Positions 33,367-43,086 of a stretch of DNA of 64,000 nt are shown here, piece after piece. The notes beneath the pieces are model-generated. The model did not search any database and was not told the DNA's origin. It saw nothing but the letters and a program-made list of their open reading frames with translations. The position numbers and the translations under genes were made by a program. Origin of the DNA: UMGS1663 sp963558185 (lineage in GTDB: Bacteria > Bacillota > Clostridia > TANB77 > CAG-508); the NCBI GenBank assembly GCA_963558185.1, contig CAUWFE010000005.1:10017-74016 (forward strand), in the 5' to 3' direction. Numbering within the stretch: position 1 is the first letter of the stretch; every line of letters begins with the position of its first letter.

Positions 33367-34572
33367 ATGATAATAAAAATATTATTAACATTATTAGCTT
33401 TTGTACTATTTTTCATCATATTTGTAAAATTAATTAAAAAAAATGATACAAGCTATGTATACATATTATTACTACAAGCTATAGGTATTACAGTAGAATT
33501 TTTAGAAATAGTAACTAAAAATAATTATAATATAATAATTACAGCAATTATGTATATTTTTTCAATAATTATTCCAATAATAATATGCATACTGGAAAAA
33601 AAGTGGGCAAACTTATCAGAAGTTATATCATTTATTAAAGCAAAAATGTATGAAAAAAAAGGAAATCAAGACAAAGCAAGAAATATACTTTTAAAATTAA
33701 TTGATAAATATCCAAATAGCTATTATGCACATAAATATTTAGCAAATTTATATGAAAAAAGTGAAAAAATTGAAACAGCAATAGAAGAATATATAAGAGC
33801 AGTAGATATAAATAAAAAGGATTATGAATCATATTTTAAAATAGCTAATTTGTTAAATACAGTTGATAAAAAAGAATCTGCAAAAGAAATGCTATATGAA
33901 CTGTTAAGAAAATCTCCTCAATATTATGAAGCTTCTATTTTATTAGGAGATATTTTATATGAGCAAGAAAATTTTAAAGAAGCTACAAATGTATATTTAG
34001 AAGCTTTAAAATATCATCCAGAAATGTATGAAATATATTATAACTTAGGAATGACATATACTAGATTAAACGATTTTCAAAACGCAAAAGAATACTATGA
34101 ACAAGCAGCACAATTAAATACATTATTATATGTTGCAAATTTTAGTTTAGCACAAATTGCTCTCATGTATAATGAAAGAGAAGAAGCAAAACAATATTTA
34201 ATGAAAATTATGCAAGCTCAAGAGGCTGATGCAGCAACATACTATTATTTAGCATATATATGTGTTTTAAATGGAGAATTAGATAAAGCTATACAATATT
34301 TAAATGAAGCTATAAGTGAAGATGAAAAGTACTACGAAAAAGCAGAAAAACAAATTGCTTTTCACATAATAATAAGAAAAGTAGATAAACCTACTAAAGA
34401 ACAAAAAAAGGAAAACAAAAGTAAACTAAATGAAAAAGAAAAACAAACAATATTACACTTAGAGGAAATGTATGAATTAGTAGGAAATCTTAACAAAAAT
34501 GATATTAAAGCAATGAAATTAAAAAGCAGTATAGCATTAGAACAAGAAAAAAAGGAAAAAGAAAAGGAATAA
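33367..34572 (+). CDS. Membrane-anchored TPR-repeat protein
   Basis: A 401-residue protein. The first 75 residues are strongly hydrophobic, with two to three membrane segments. Residues about 95-320 contain serial TPR repeats (for example AHKYLANLYEKSEKIETAIE, and YYNLGMTYTRLNDFQNAKEY). A Lys/Glu-rich tail ends the protein. TPRs bind partner proteins. The partner is unknown. It lies 17 bp after ppa. Confidence 0.75.
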   Translation: MIIKILLTLLAFVLFFIIFVKLIKKNDTSYVYILLLQAIGITVEFLEIVTKNNYNIIITAIMYIFSIIIPIIICILEKKWANLSEVISFIKAKMYEKKGNQDKARNILLKLIDKYPNSYYAHKYLANLYEKSEKIETAIEEYIRAVDINKKDYESYFKIANLLNTVDKKESAKEMLYELLRKSPQYYEASILLGDILYEQENFKEATNVYLEALKYHPEMYEIYYNLGMTYTRLNDFQNAKEYYEQAAQLNTLLYVANFSLAQIALMYNEREEAKQYLMKIMQAQEADAATYYYLAYICVLNGELDKAIQYLNEAISEDEKYYEKAEKQIAFHIIIRKVDKPTKEQKKENKSKLNEKEKQTILHLEEMYELVGNLNKNDIKAMKLKSSIALEQEKKEKEKE

Positions 34573-34626
34573 TGATAAAAATAAGAAATATACTATTAGA
34601 AAAAGCAAAAAGGGGAGTGTAATATA

Positions 34627-35496
34627 GTGAAAAATAATATTGCTGTTATAGGTGGAGACTTAAGAATGGTAAAATTAGTAGAAATGCTAGCAAATGATGA
34701 TTATAAAGTAAATACATATGCATTAGAAAAGGCAGAAAGCATCCATCATATAGCAAATGTTAAAATTTGTAAAACTTTAGAAGAGGCGATAGACAATATA
34801 GAAGTAATTGTAGGACCGATACCATTATCTGCAAATAATATTCAAATTAATACGCCGTTTAGTGAAAAAACAGTAACTTTAGAGGAACTAAAAAAATCTT
34901 TAGTGGGAAAAAAATTTATAGCAGGAAATATGAAGGCAGAGCTAGTAGAAGAAATGCAAGAAAAAAATATAGAAGTAACAGATTTACTTAAAAGAGAGGA
35001 ATTAGTTGTATTAAATACAATTTCTACAGCAGAAGGTGCAATACAAATTGCAATGGAAGAGACAATAAAAACTATATATGGTAGTAAAATATTAGTTTTA
35101 GGATATGGAAAAGTAGGCAAAATTTTAGCTAATATGCTAAAAGGAATTGGGGCAGAAGTATATTGTGAAGCTAGAAAAAATGTTGATTTAGCATGGATTA
35201 AAGCATATGGATATAATCCAGTTCATTTAAGTGAATTAGAAGAATACTTACCAAAAATGGATATTATTATTAATACAATACCATCTTTAATATTAGATAA
35301 AGAAAGACTAAAAATAGTAAATAAAGAAAGTCTAATAATAGACTTAGCATCTAATCCGGGAGGAGTAGATAAATTAGAAGCAAAAAAAGCTGGAATAAAA
35401 ACTATATGGGCATTATCTTTACCAGGAAAAGTAGCACCATTAACATCAGCAGAATTTATAAAAGATACAATATATAATGTATTAAAAGAAATATAA
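34627..35496 (+). CDS. dpaA: Dipicolinate synthase subunit A
   Basis: A 289-residue protein starting at GTG after GGGGAG. It opens IAVIGGDLRMVKLVEMLA, then has a Rossmann fold ILVLGYGKVGKILANMLKG and closes with SLPGKVAPLTSAEFIKDT, the pattern of SpoVFA/DpaA. It makes dipicolinic acid for the spore core. No dpaB (flavoprotein subunit) is adjacent, so the partner must be elsewhere. Its presence implies sporulation capacity. Confidence 0.88.
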   Translation: MKNNIAVIGGDLRMVKLVEMLANDDYKVNTYALEKAESIHHIANVKICKTLEEAIDNIEVIVGPIPLSANNIQINTPFSEKTVTLEELKKSLVGKKFIAGNMKAELVEEMQEKNIEVTDLLKREELVVLNTISTAEGAIQIAMEETIKTIYGSKILVLGYGKVGKILANMLKGIGAEVYCEARKNVDLAWIKAYGYNPVHLSELEEYLPKMDIIINTIPSLILDKERLKIVNKESLIIDLASNPGGVDKLEAKKAGIKTIWALSLPGKVAPLTSAEFIKDTIYNVLKEI

Positions 35497-35510
35497 AGGA
35501 GATAATAAAA

Positions 35511-36296
35511 ATGGATATATTACAAGCAATTATATTAGGAATAGTACAAGGAGTAACAGAATTATTACCGATTTCTAGTTCAGCACATTTATATATAATT
35601 CCATGGTTATTTGGATGGGCAGAACAAGAAGCATTTGATGTGGCACTTCACTTTGGAACGCTACTTGCAATTGTATTATTCTTTTACAAAGACTGGATAA
35701 AACTTATATCTGGAGGATATAAATTAGTAGTAAAAAAACAAAAATCTTTTGAAGGAAGAATGTTTTGGTATTTAGTAGCAGCAACAATTCCAGGTGGAAT
35801 TATAGGTTTAGTATTAGATAAATTTGCAGGAGATGTTTTAAAACAACCTTTAATAATAGCAACAGCATTATTTGTTATGGGAATTCTTTTATACTTTGCA
35901 GATAAAAAATGCAAATCAAATGTAAAATATGAAAAAATGAATTTTAAACAAACATTTTTAATAGGACTTTCACAATGTTTAGCATTTATACCAGGAGTTT
36001 CTCGCTCAGGTGTAACAATGACTACAGGAAGATTAATGGGAATTGATAGAGAATCTACTGCGAAATACACATTTTTATTAGCAACACCAATAGTCTTTGC
36101 AGCTACATTATTCAAAATTAAAGATTTTGTATTTAACTTACCATTTATAATTGGAGTTTTAGTAAGTTTTATAGTAGGAGCATTTGTAATTAAATTCTTA
36201 TTAAATTACTTAAAAAAAGGAAGTTTTAAAATATTTGCAATATATAGAGTTTTATTTGCAATATTAATTGTAATTGTATATTTTATAAGATTATAA
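35511..36296 (+). CDS. uppP: Undecaprenyl-diphosphatase (BacA/UppP)
   Basis: A 261-residue integral membrane protein with about eight segments. The active-site motifs are GVTELLPISSSAHL and PGVSRSGVTMTTGR, with the conserved Glu, Ser, His and Arg. It recycles the lipid carrier for peptidoglycan and confers bacitracin tolerance. AAAGGAG precedes the ATG, 14 bp after dpaA. A terminator follows. Confidence 0.93.
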   Translation: MDILQAIILGIVQGVTELLPISSSAHLYIIPWLFGWAEQEAFDVALHFGTLLAIVLFFYKDWIKLISGGYKLVVKKQKSFEGRMFWYLVAATIPGGIIGLVLDKFAGDVLKQPLIIATALFVMGILLYFADKKCKSNVKYEKMNFKQTFLIGLSQCLAFIPGVSRSGVTMTTGRLMGIDRESTAKYTFLLATPIVFAATLFKIKDFVFNLPFIIGVLVSFIVGAFVIKFLLNYLKKGSFKIFAIYRVLFAILIVIVYFIRL

Positions 36297-36300
36297 AAAT

Positions 36301-36344
36301 AAAAAGATAGTAGAAGTAAAAAAAAACTTATTACTATCTTTTTT
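36301..36344 (+). terminator. Terminator after uppP
   Basis: AAAAAGATAGTA (36301-36312) / TACTATCTTTTTT (36332-36344). The remaining 200 bp up to pilM is A/T-rich upstream sequence. Confidence 0.75.
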
Positions 36345-36539
36345 AATATAATAGAAAAATATTACAGAAATATTACAATTAAATTACGGTTATGTTAAAA
36401 CTATTGACTTTTTAGAAAAAAAATATAAAATAAGTATAGATAGAAATTTGTCAAAAAAATACAAAAAATGAAAAAATATAAAGTATTTTATATTAACTTT
36501 TGTAGAAAATAAAAGTATAAAAAAATCAAAGGAGTTAAC

Positions 36540-37697
36540 ATGTCTAGTTGTTTAGGATTATATATAGAAAAAAACTTAATTAAATATGCAAAAGTTTCAA
36601 AAGAAAAAGACATGATAAAAGTAGATGCTTTTGGAGTAAAATTTTATGAAAACATAGGGGAAGCTATTTCGCAAATTATTTCTGAAACTTACAGTTATCA
36701 TACTCCTATTAGTATAAATTTATCAGAAGAAATATATAGTTATTTTTATTTTTTTAATTTATTAAGTAAAAATGATTTAAAAAAAGCAATAGAAACTGAA
36801 TTTTCATCTTTTTGCAGTGAAAAAGGTTATAACCGTAATGCACTAGAAAGCAGATATGCTTTGACTCCAGAAATAGATAATAAAGAAAAAATAAGAGCTA
36901 TATATATATATGTTAACAAAACAGAAATAAATAGAAAAATACAAGATTTTGGTGAAAACCCAGTTTCAATGATTACTACATTACCAATGGCAATAAGCAA
37001 TGTTGCAGAAATAAAAGAAAAAGAAAATATATTAATAGTAAACATAGAAAATAACACATCAGTTACAAAAATAATAAATGGAAGTATATATGAAGTACAA
37101 AAAATGGAAGAAGGTATGGATCAAATACTTTATAACATAAATACAAAAGAAAATTCATACTCAAAAGCATATGAAATTTGTAAAAATACTACAATATATA
37201 CAGCAGATGGAAGAGAACTATTACAACAAGAAATTGATAGTAACACAGATTACTTAGAAGATATAATGCCAACATTATATACAATTGCTAATAATGTAAA
37301 GACATATATAGAATCATCTACAGATAGAATTGACAAAGTGTATATAACAGGTAGTGGAAGTATAATTAACAATATAGATTTATATTTTCAAGAATTTTTA
37401 CCAGATAGCAAATGTGAAATATTAAAGCCATATTTTATTAAAAATAGTGTAAAGATAAATATTAAAGATTATATTGAGGTCAATTCAGCTATTGCGTTAG
37501 CTATGCAGCAATTAGGATATGGAATAAAGGAATTAAATTTTAAAAGAAAAACAATTGCAAATTCTTTGCAAGACTTAGCTAAACGTGATATTAAACCAGG
37601 AAATAAAAAAACAGGAAATAAAAAGAATAATGACTTTGGAGGAAAAGTTAAGAATTTCTTTAATTTCAAAGAAGGCTTAAAAGGGCGGACTAGATAA
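36540..37697 (+). CDS. pilM: Type IV pilus assembly protein PilM
   Basis: A 385-residue actin-like ATPase-fold protein: LGLYIEKNLIKYAKVSK at the N-terminus, ILIVNIENNTSVTKIING in the middle and VYITGSGSIINNIDLYFQEF near the end. PilM is cytoplasmic and binds the PilN N-terminus at the inner face of the membrane. It is the first gene of the pilus operon (36,540-45,587). The C-terminal 45 residues are basic and Asn/Lys-rich. Confidence 0.82.
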   Translation: MSSCLGLYIEKNLIKYAKVSKEKDMIKVDAFGVKFYENIGEAISQIISETYSYHTPISINLSEEIYSYFYFFNLLSKNDLKKAIETEFSSFCSEKGYNRNALESRYALTPEIDNKEKIRAIYIYVNKTEINRKIQDFGENPVSMITTLPMAISNVAEIKEKENILIVNIENNTSVTKIINGSIYEVQKMEEGMDQILYNINTKENSYSKAYEICKNTTIYTADGRELLQQEIDSNTDYLEDIMPTLYTIANNVKTYIESSTDRIDKVYITGSGSIINNIDLYFQEFLPDSKCEILKPYFIKNSVKINIKDYIEVNSAIALAMQQLGYGIKELNFKRKTIANSLQDLAKRDIKPGNKKTGNKKNNDFGGKVKNFFNFKEGLKGRTR

Positions 37698-38223
37698 TTT
37701 TGAAAAATGGTTATTAAGAATAGCAATTAGCTTTTTAGAAATAACAATTATTTATTGTGTTATTTCAGGTTTTCTAAATACACAAATACAAAATAAAATT
37801 GATGAAGTAAATAAAAAACAACAACAAGAACAAACACAAATCTCAAAGGCAGATAGTGACTTACAAAAGATAAAATCAAAAACAGCAAGTTATACATCAA
37901 TTATAGAAAATTTAGAAAAATTTGATGCAGCTGAACATGAAAGTCAAATACAGAAAGATAAAATACCAGAATTATTAAGTAAAGTTATGTTCGCAATTCC
38001 ACAAGGTGTTACAATAACATCTATTGAAAATACAACACAAGCAACAACTAATAATGAAACAAAAAATCATATTGTAATAAATGCAGAATCTTCAAGATAT
38101 GATTTTCTAGGATATTTTATTGGAAATATTAAAAATGATCAAATTTTAATAGATGTAAAAACAACAGATGGAAAAAATGTAAATGGAACAGTTAAAATTG
38201 TAATTGAAGGAGATATACCATGA
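37681..38223 (+). CDS. pilN: PilN-like pilus alignment protein without a usual start codon
   Basis: The frame is open from 37681 (after a stop at 37678) to 38223. It encodes a membrane segment (WLLRIAISFLEITIIYCVIS), a Gln-rich coiled coil and a C-terminal domain MFAIPQGVTITSIENTT, matching PilN in size (about 180 residues) and place. No ATG, GTG or TTG occurs in frame before 37987, which would remove the membrane part. Either a near-cognate codon (ATA 37720, ATT 37726) is used, or a base is missing near the pilM end. pilO starts overlapping the stop (ATGA). Confidence 0.68.
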   Translation, partial: KGGLDNFEKWLLRIAISFLEITIIYCVISGFLNTQIQNKIDEVNKKQQQEQTQISKADSDLQKIKSKTASYTSIIENLEKFDAAEHESQIQKDKIPELLSKVMFAIPQGVTITSIENTTQATTNNETKNHIVINAESSRYDFLGYFIGNIKNDQILIDVKTTDGKNVNGTVKIVIEGDIP

Positions 38224-38939
38224 AAAAAATATTATTAATGATTCTAATTATCTTACTTGCAACTTTAACATATTTTGCAATTGCTGACGGATTAGAAATA
38301 GGAACTTTTCAGATACTAAGTGTATCCCAAATTCAAGAAAAGAATGAATCTTTAGATAAAGGTATTGAAATTTTAAATAATACCATAACTAAAGCTTTTC
38401 CACAAAAAATATCAGAAGTAAAAACATCAACTGAAGCTTTGCAAACAGCTAAAAAGGCATATTTAGATAAAACAACATCTTACACAGATGAGCAAATATT
38501 AGCAGCAACACAAGAAGAAAAATATGATATAGAATTTTTATGGACAAGAGTAGGACAACATGCAACAGAAAAAGGTGTAAACATAAAAATGGATATAGGA
38601 AAAGGAGATACAGAAGAAGTAAGAGATTTGAACTTTACAGTGCAAGGTAGTTATATAGGAATTACTGATTTTATATATGCAGTTGAAGAAGATGAAGACT
38701 TAAATTTTAGAGTGAAAAATTTTAAAATGTTACCAGACAAAGGAGAAATTTTAAAAGCCACTTTTATAGTTAAGAATATTAAAATTTTAGGAAATACATC
38801 ATCAGCAACGGTAAACACAACAAGTAATGAAAATAATAGTAATAATACTGTAAACTCAAATACAACAAAACAAAATGAAGCAAATAATATAAGTAGTAAT
38901 ACTACAACTAATAATGTAAGTAATACTACAAGTAATTAA
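38220..38939 (+). CDS. pilO: PilO-like pilus alignment protein
   Basis: A 239-residue protein. One N-terminal membrane segment (KKILLMILIILLATLTYFAI), a coiled-coil region (about 38-110), then a ferredoxin-like part (LNFTVQGSYIGITDFIYAVE), as in PilO. It ends in a Ser/Thr/Asn-rich tail. It overlaps pilN by 4 bp, implying translational coupling. PilN and PilO pair in the membrane. Confidence 0.75.
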   Translation: MKKILLMILIILLATLTYFAIADGLEIGTFQILSVSQIQEKNESLDKGIEILNNTITKAFPQKISEVKTSTEALQTAKKAYLDKTTSYTDEQILAATQEEKYDIEFLWTRVGQHATEKGVNIKMDIGKGDTEEVRDLNFTVQGSYIGITDFIYAVEEDEDLNFRVKNFKMLPDKGEILKATFIVKNIKILGNTSSATVNTTSNENNSNNTVNSNTTKQNEANNISSNTTTNNVSNTTSN

Positions 38940-38958
38940 TATAAAGGAGTTATTCTTT

Positions 38959-39354
38959 ATGGGAAAAACAATTTTTAAGGAAGTTATTATAACAATATTA
39001 TTATTGATTGCGATTGTATTAATTATGATGGTTATATTTTATGATTACAATCCAATTAATAAAATTGTTCCTGAAGTAGAACCATACAAAACTTCAGAAG
39101 AAATAAAAAATGAATTAGATGCACAAGATGGAAATTTTCAACTAGAAACAATAGAAAAAACATATTCACTTGATAGTGCGGATTTAAGTAAATATAAAAA
39201 TAGCGATTTGTATGTTCAAGGAAAGGCAAATCCATTTGCAAGTAGCAATACTGTTACAAATAATCAAGTAAATAATAGTACTATTACAAATAAAGTTACA
39301 AATACTAATTCAAATTCAACAGGAACATTTTTCAACAACACAGGAACAAAATAA
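38959..39354 (+). CDS. Membrane protein at the pilP position
   Basis: A 131-residue protein with one N-terminal membrane segment (EVIITILLLIAIVLIMMVIF) and an extracellular part ending in a repetitive Asn/Thr tail. The GKANPF segment recalls the linker motif of PilP. Placement after pilO supports that, but the globular PilP domain is missing, so the call is tentative. Confidence 0.5.
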   Translation: MGKTIFKEVIITILLLIAIVLIMMVIFYDYNPINKIVPEVEPYKTSEEIKNELDAQDGNFQLETIEKTYSLDSADLSKYKNSDLYVQGKANPFASSNTVTNNQVNNSTITNKVTNTNSNSTGTFFNNTGTK

Positions 39355-39415
39355 AATATCGGTTATATTTATAAAATAAATATATACAAAAAATACTAAT
39401 AAGGAGGAGTTTTTT

Positions 39416-39631
39416 ATGTTAAAAGGACAAAAAGGTGTTACATTAATCGCTTTAGTAGTTACAATTGTAATCTTAATCATTTTAGCAGCAGTAAGTATGA
39501 CAATGGTATTAGGCGAAAATGGAATATTTGATCAAGCAAAAAAAGGTGCAAATTCACAAGCTGCTGCAGAAACTAACACAGCTGCTGGATTCAATACTTT
39601 ATATGATCAAATGGAAGATTTACAAAAATAA
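39416..39631 (+). CDS. Small type IV pilin-like protein
   Basis: A 71-residue protein with a class III signal: KGQKG then VTLIALVVTIVILIILAAVS, an unbroken hydrophobic helix. The Glu at position +5 of classic pilins is replaced by Ala, as in many clostridial members. Only about 35 residues follow the helix. GGAGGAG precedes the ATG and a terminator follows, so it may be expressed at a higher level than the genes beyond. Probably the major subunit, given its position. Confidence 0.75.
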   Translation: MLKGQKGVTLIALVVTIVILIILAAVSMTMVLGENGIFDQAKKGANSQAAAETNTAAGFNTLYDQMEDLQK

Positions 39632-39657
39632 AATAAAATATTATTTTAAACTAAATA

Positions 39658-39712
39658 TAGGGGTACCTTGAAATCAATATAACAGATTATTTAGGTAACC
39701 CCTTATTTTAAA
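39658..39712 (+). terminator. Terminator/attenuator after the pilin gene
   Basis: AGGGGTACCT...AGGTAACCCCT, followed by TATTTT, within the pilus operon. It would limit read-through to pilD and beyond. Confidence 0.6.
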
Positions 39713-39723
39713 AGGAAAAACAG

Positions 39724-40527
39724 ATGGAAACAATAATTTTTTATATTATGATTTTTTGCATAGGCACAATGTTTGGAAGTTTTTTTACTTTGGCAGTATA
39801 TAGATTACCATTACATGAAGATATTACGCATGAGCGTTCTTTCTGCCCAATATGTAATCATAAGCTATCTTTTTGGGATATGATACCAATTTTAAGCTAC
39901 ATATTTTTAGGTGGAAAATGTAGATATTGCAAAAGTAAAATACGACCACGTTATTTAATTTTAGAAATATGTTCAGGAATAGTATTTTTATTAATGGCTA
40001 TTTCTATTTGTGCTACACTACCAATAACAATAGATAAATTAGTTTATTTAGTATTAGCATTATTATACATTGCTGGATTATTCATAATTGCAGGTATAGA
40101 TAAAGAAAAAGTGCAAATTCATATGGGAGTATTATTTTATGAAATGATAGTAGTTGCCATGTATATGATGTATCTATACATATTATCGAATGTTAATGTT
40201 TATAGATATGTTATATATTTATTCTTTTTATGTGTTTTACTAATATTAGAAACATGTTATTTAAGAAAAAATTTAAAAAGTAATTATACACTACAAATAT
40301 TAATGATTTCTTTATTAATGATTGCTTTTGCAGGTAGATGGCAATTTATATTAACAGTAATATTAACTTTATTATCAATAGCAATAGATAAAGCAATAGA
40401 AAAAATATGCGGTAGAGGACAAAATAGTACAAAAGAAAAATCACATAAAATACCAGTTGCATATTTTATGTGTGTATGTCATATTGTGGTTTTAATTATA
40501 ATGAATTTTATAATTTGTAGGTGGTAG
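39724..40527 (+). CDS. pilD: Prepilin peptidase homologue lacking the GxGD motif
   Basis: A 267-residue membrane protein. The N-terminal methyltransferase domain is intact, with paired CxxC (C41/C44, C66/C69) around LSFWDMIPILSYIFLGG. The first catalytic Asp is probably D126 (IAGIDKEKVQIH). The second, normally in GxGDxK about 60 residues later, is not visible: the aligned region reads NLKSNYTLQILM. So proteolysis may be lost or use another residue, and another peptidase may exist elsewhere. It sits between pilin genes in the operon. Confidence 0.75.
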   Translation: METIIFYIMIFCIGTMFGSFFTLAVYRLPLHEDITHERSFCPICNHKLSFWDMIPILSYIFLGGKCRYCKSKIRPRYLILEICSGIVFLLMAISICATLPITIDKLVYLVLALLYIAGLFIIAGIDKEKVQIHMGVLFYEMIVVAMYMMYLYILSNVNVYRYVIYLFFLCVLLILETCYLRKNLKSNYTLQILMISLLMIAFAGRWQFILTVILTLLSIAIDKAIEKICGRGQNSTKEKSHKIPVAYFMCVCHIVVLIIMNFIICRW

Positions 40528-40530
40528 AAA

Positions 40531-40941
40531 ATGAAAAAAATTAAAAGGAATGAAGGTTTTTCTCTGGCAGATTTAGCAATTGCTATTATAGTAATTTCTA
40601 TATTTACAGGAGTAATAGCAAGTTTATATATACAAATATCATATAATACAGCAATAACTAGAATGCAGAGTGTAGCATATAACTATGCTATACAAGCATT
40701 AGAATTAGCAGATAAATTAGATTATAGCAAAGTTGATAATTCATTAAATAATTCACTTCATCAAACGTTAAACTTAAAAGAAGGCTTTGATATAAATATG
40801 GATGTAGAAAAATATGCAAGCTCTAATAGTGGGAAAAAAGATATAATAAAAACAGTTAATGTTACAGTAAGTTATAATTTAAAAAATGAAAATTTTACAA
40901 TTAATTTGGCTAAATTAAAGATAAGAGAACCAGAAAAATAG
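40531..40941 (+). CDS. Minor pilin (PilV/PilE-like)
   Basis: A 136-residue protein with a prepilin signal: KRNEG then FSLADLAIAIIVISIFTGVI. Position +1 is Phe; the +5 residue is Asp or Ala depending on cleavage. A short extracellular domain follows with no known motif. It lies 3 bp after pilD. Probably a priming minor pilin. Confidence 0.72.
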   Translation: MKKIKRNEGFSLADLAIAIIVISIFTGVIASLYIQISYNTAITRMQSVAYNYAIQALELADKLDYSKVDNSLNNSLHQTLNLKEGFDINMDVEKYASSNSGKKDIIKTVNVTVSYNLKNENFTINLAKLKIREPEK

Positions 40942-40960
40942 TAAATGGAAAGGGAAAAAG

Positions 40961-41401
40961 ATGCTAAAAAATAATCGAGGAGTTACTTTATTATCATTAA
41001 TTATATATATTTTAGTGTTAACAATTGTATTATCAGTACTTACTACAATAGTAACTAATTTTGACAGAAATAAAGAGTTTCTTAAAGACCAAGGAAAATA
41101 TATTGGTGAACTGGATAAATTTGCATTATACTTTATTCGTGATGTAAAAAGCAACTCTTATGCTAATATAACTGCAAATCAAGTAGTTTTTAGTAATGGA
41201 GCCGTGTACAGATATGAAAAAAATGAAAAAAGTATTTATAAAGATAAAGTAAAAATTGCACATAATATAGAATATTGCAATTTTGTAAAAAAAGAAATTA
41301 AATCTGGAAATATTACTAAAATTATAATAAATGTTGATATTATTCCAACTGGTTATGATATAAATAGAAGAACAACAGATTATGTGTTAAAATATTGGTA
41401 A
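40961..41401 (+). CDS. Minor pilin (PilW/ComGF-like)
   Basis: A 146-residue protein: NNRG then VTLLSLIIYILVLTIVLSVL, a pilin-type helix. The rest (FALYFIRDVKSNSYANITAN, VVFSNGAVYRYEKNEKSIYK) resembles ComGF/PilW-type minor pilins with a beta-rich head. It is followed by pilB. Confidence 0.7.
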   Translation: MLKNNRGVTLLSLIIYILVLTIVLSVLTTIVTNFDRNKEFLKDQGKYIGELDKFALYFIRDVKSNSYANITANQVVFSNGAVYRYEKNEKSIYKDKVKIAHNIEYCNFVKKEIKSGNITKIIINVDIIPTGYDINRRTTDYVLKYW

Positions 41402-41445
41402 TTGTTGTAATATTACTATTTACGATAGTAAAGAAAGGAGTTTTT

Positions 41446-43071
41446 ATGGCTAAACAAACACAACCAATAGGTATAGAATTGGCAAAAAGAAATTTGGTAA
41501 CAGAAGACGATATAAATCGTGCATTGGAGTACCAAAAAAAATATCCTAATAAAAAGTTAGGAGATATATTAAATATATTACAAATATGTGATTCTAAAAA
41601 ACTTATTACAGCTATAGGTGAAATTTTAGATGAAAAAACAATTTTATTAGAAACTGAAGATATAAAAATAAATGTTTCAGAGTATATTTCACCAGATATA
41701 GTAAGAGAAAATAAAGCAATACCTTTTGAAGTATCAAATGGAAAAGTTAAAGTATGTTTTGCTGATACATCAAATAAACGTGCAGTAGATACAATAAGAC
41801 TATTGTTATTAAATAAAGGTCTTGTTATGGAAAAATACATTACATTTGAAACAAATATAGATAGGGTATTGAATTCATTAGGTGGTTCATCACAAACAAA
41901 TATAGATAATAGTAATGATATTACAGGACTAGTAGATAGTATTATAAAAACAGCAATAGAAAAAAGAGCAAGTGATATTCATATAGAGCCATTAGAGGAC
42001 CAAGTACGAATACGTTTCAGAATAGATGGAATATTAGTTACAGAAGCTATGCTAAGTAATGAAAAACAAAGTCAAATTATAGGTAGGTTAAAAGCAATTT
42101 CTAATATGCATCAAGAAAAACAAATATCACAGGATGGTAGAATTTTGCTATATCCAGACTATAATATCCGTGTATCTTCACAGAAAAATGTATATGGAGA
42201 AAAATTTGTTTTAAGACTTTTAAAGAAAAATGCAGGTATTAAACAAATATTTGATTTAGGATTTCCAAAAGATGAAAAACTACTAAAAGATTGTTTTAAT
42301 AAAAGAAATAGTATAGCAATTATAGCAGCACCAACAGGAGAAGGTAAAACTACGACTTTATACAGTGTAATTGACTATTTAAATAAGCCAGAAATAAATA
42401 TTACAACAATAGAAGACCCAGTGGAAATTCGTATTCCAGGATTAAATCAAATAGAAATAGATTCTAAAACAAGTTTTGCAGATTCATTAAGAACAGTATT
42501 AAGACAAGATCCAGATATAGTATTAGTAGGAGAAATTAGAGATAATGAAACCGCAGAAATAGCAATGCAATCTGGACAAACAGGACACTTTGTATTATCA
42601 ACAATACACACAATAGATAGTGTAGAAGTTATTACAAGATTAAGAAAAATGGGAATTTCAAATTATGATATATCTAGCACATTAGCAACATCAATTTCTC
42701 AAAGATTAGTAAGGAAAGTTTGCAAACGCTGTGCAATAGAAAGAGAATTTAATGATTTTGAAAAGGAAAAAATGCAACAAATAGCACAATATTATGGAAA
42801 GACGATTGATTTTACAAATAAAAAAACATATGATATAGTCGGATGTAAAGAATGTAATTATACTGGATTTTATGATAGAATAGCAGTATTTGAAATATTA
42901 TTAATAACAGAAAAAATCCGCGAAATGATTGTAAATAATGAGTCTAGTATTGAAATACGTAAACAAGCTTTAAAAGAAGGCTTTAATCCTATAGTAATGG
43001 ATGGAATAAATAAAGTATTAGAGGGATATACAACACTAGATGAATTAAATCAAAAATTAGTTATTTATTAA
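41446..43071 (+). CDS. pilB: Pilus assembly ATPase PilB
   Basis: 541 residues from the ATG at 41446 (AAAGGAG upstream; an in-frame codon at 41395 overlaps the previous gene). The N-terminal MshEN/GspE domain is followed by the Walker A APTGEGKTTTLYS, Asp box TIEDPVE, Walker B PDIVLVGEIRD and His box STIHT. A zinc tetracysteine, CKRCAIE...CKECNY, is typical of PilB/GspE. It drives pilus extension at the inner face of the membrane. Confidence 0.93.
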   Translation: MAKQTQPIGIELAKRNLVTEDDINRALEYQKKYPNKKLGDILNILQICDSKKLITAIGEILDEKTILLETEDIKINVSEYISPDIVRENKAIPFEVSNGKVKVCFADTSNKRAVDTIRLLLLNKGLVMEKYITFETNIDRVLNSLGGSSQTNIDNSNDITGLVDSIIKTAIEKRASDIHIEPLEDQVRIRFRIDGILVTEAMLSNEKQSQIIGRLKAISNMHQEKQISQDGRILLYPDYNIRVSSQKNVYGEKFVLRLLKKNAGIKQIFDLGFPKDEKLLKDCFNKRNSIAIIAAPTGEGKTTTLYSVIDYLNKPEINITTIEDPVEIRIPGLNQIEIDSKTSFADSLRTVLRQDPDIVLVGEIRDNETAEIAMQSGQTGHFVLSTIHTIDSVEVITRLRKMGISNYDISSTLATSISQRLVRKVCKRCAIEREFNDFEKEKMQQIAQYYGKTIDFTNKKTYDIVGCKECNYTGFYDRIAVFEILLITEKIREMIVNNESSIEIRKQALKEGFNPIVMDGINKVLEGYTTLDELNQKLVIY

Positions 43072-43086
43072 GAAAGGAGTATACAC

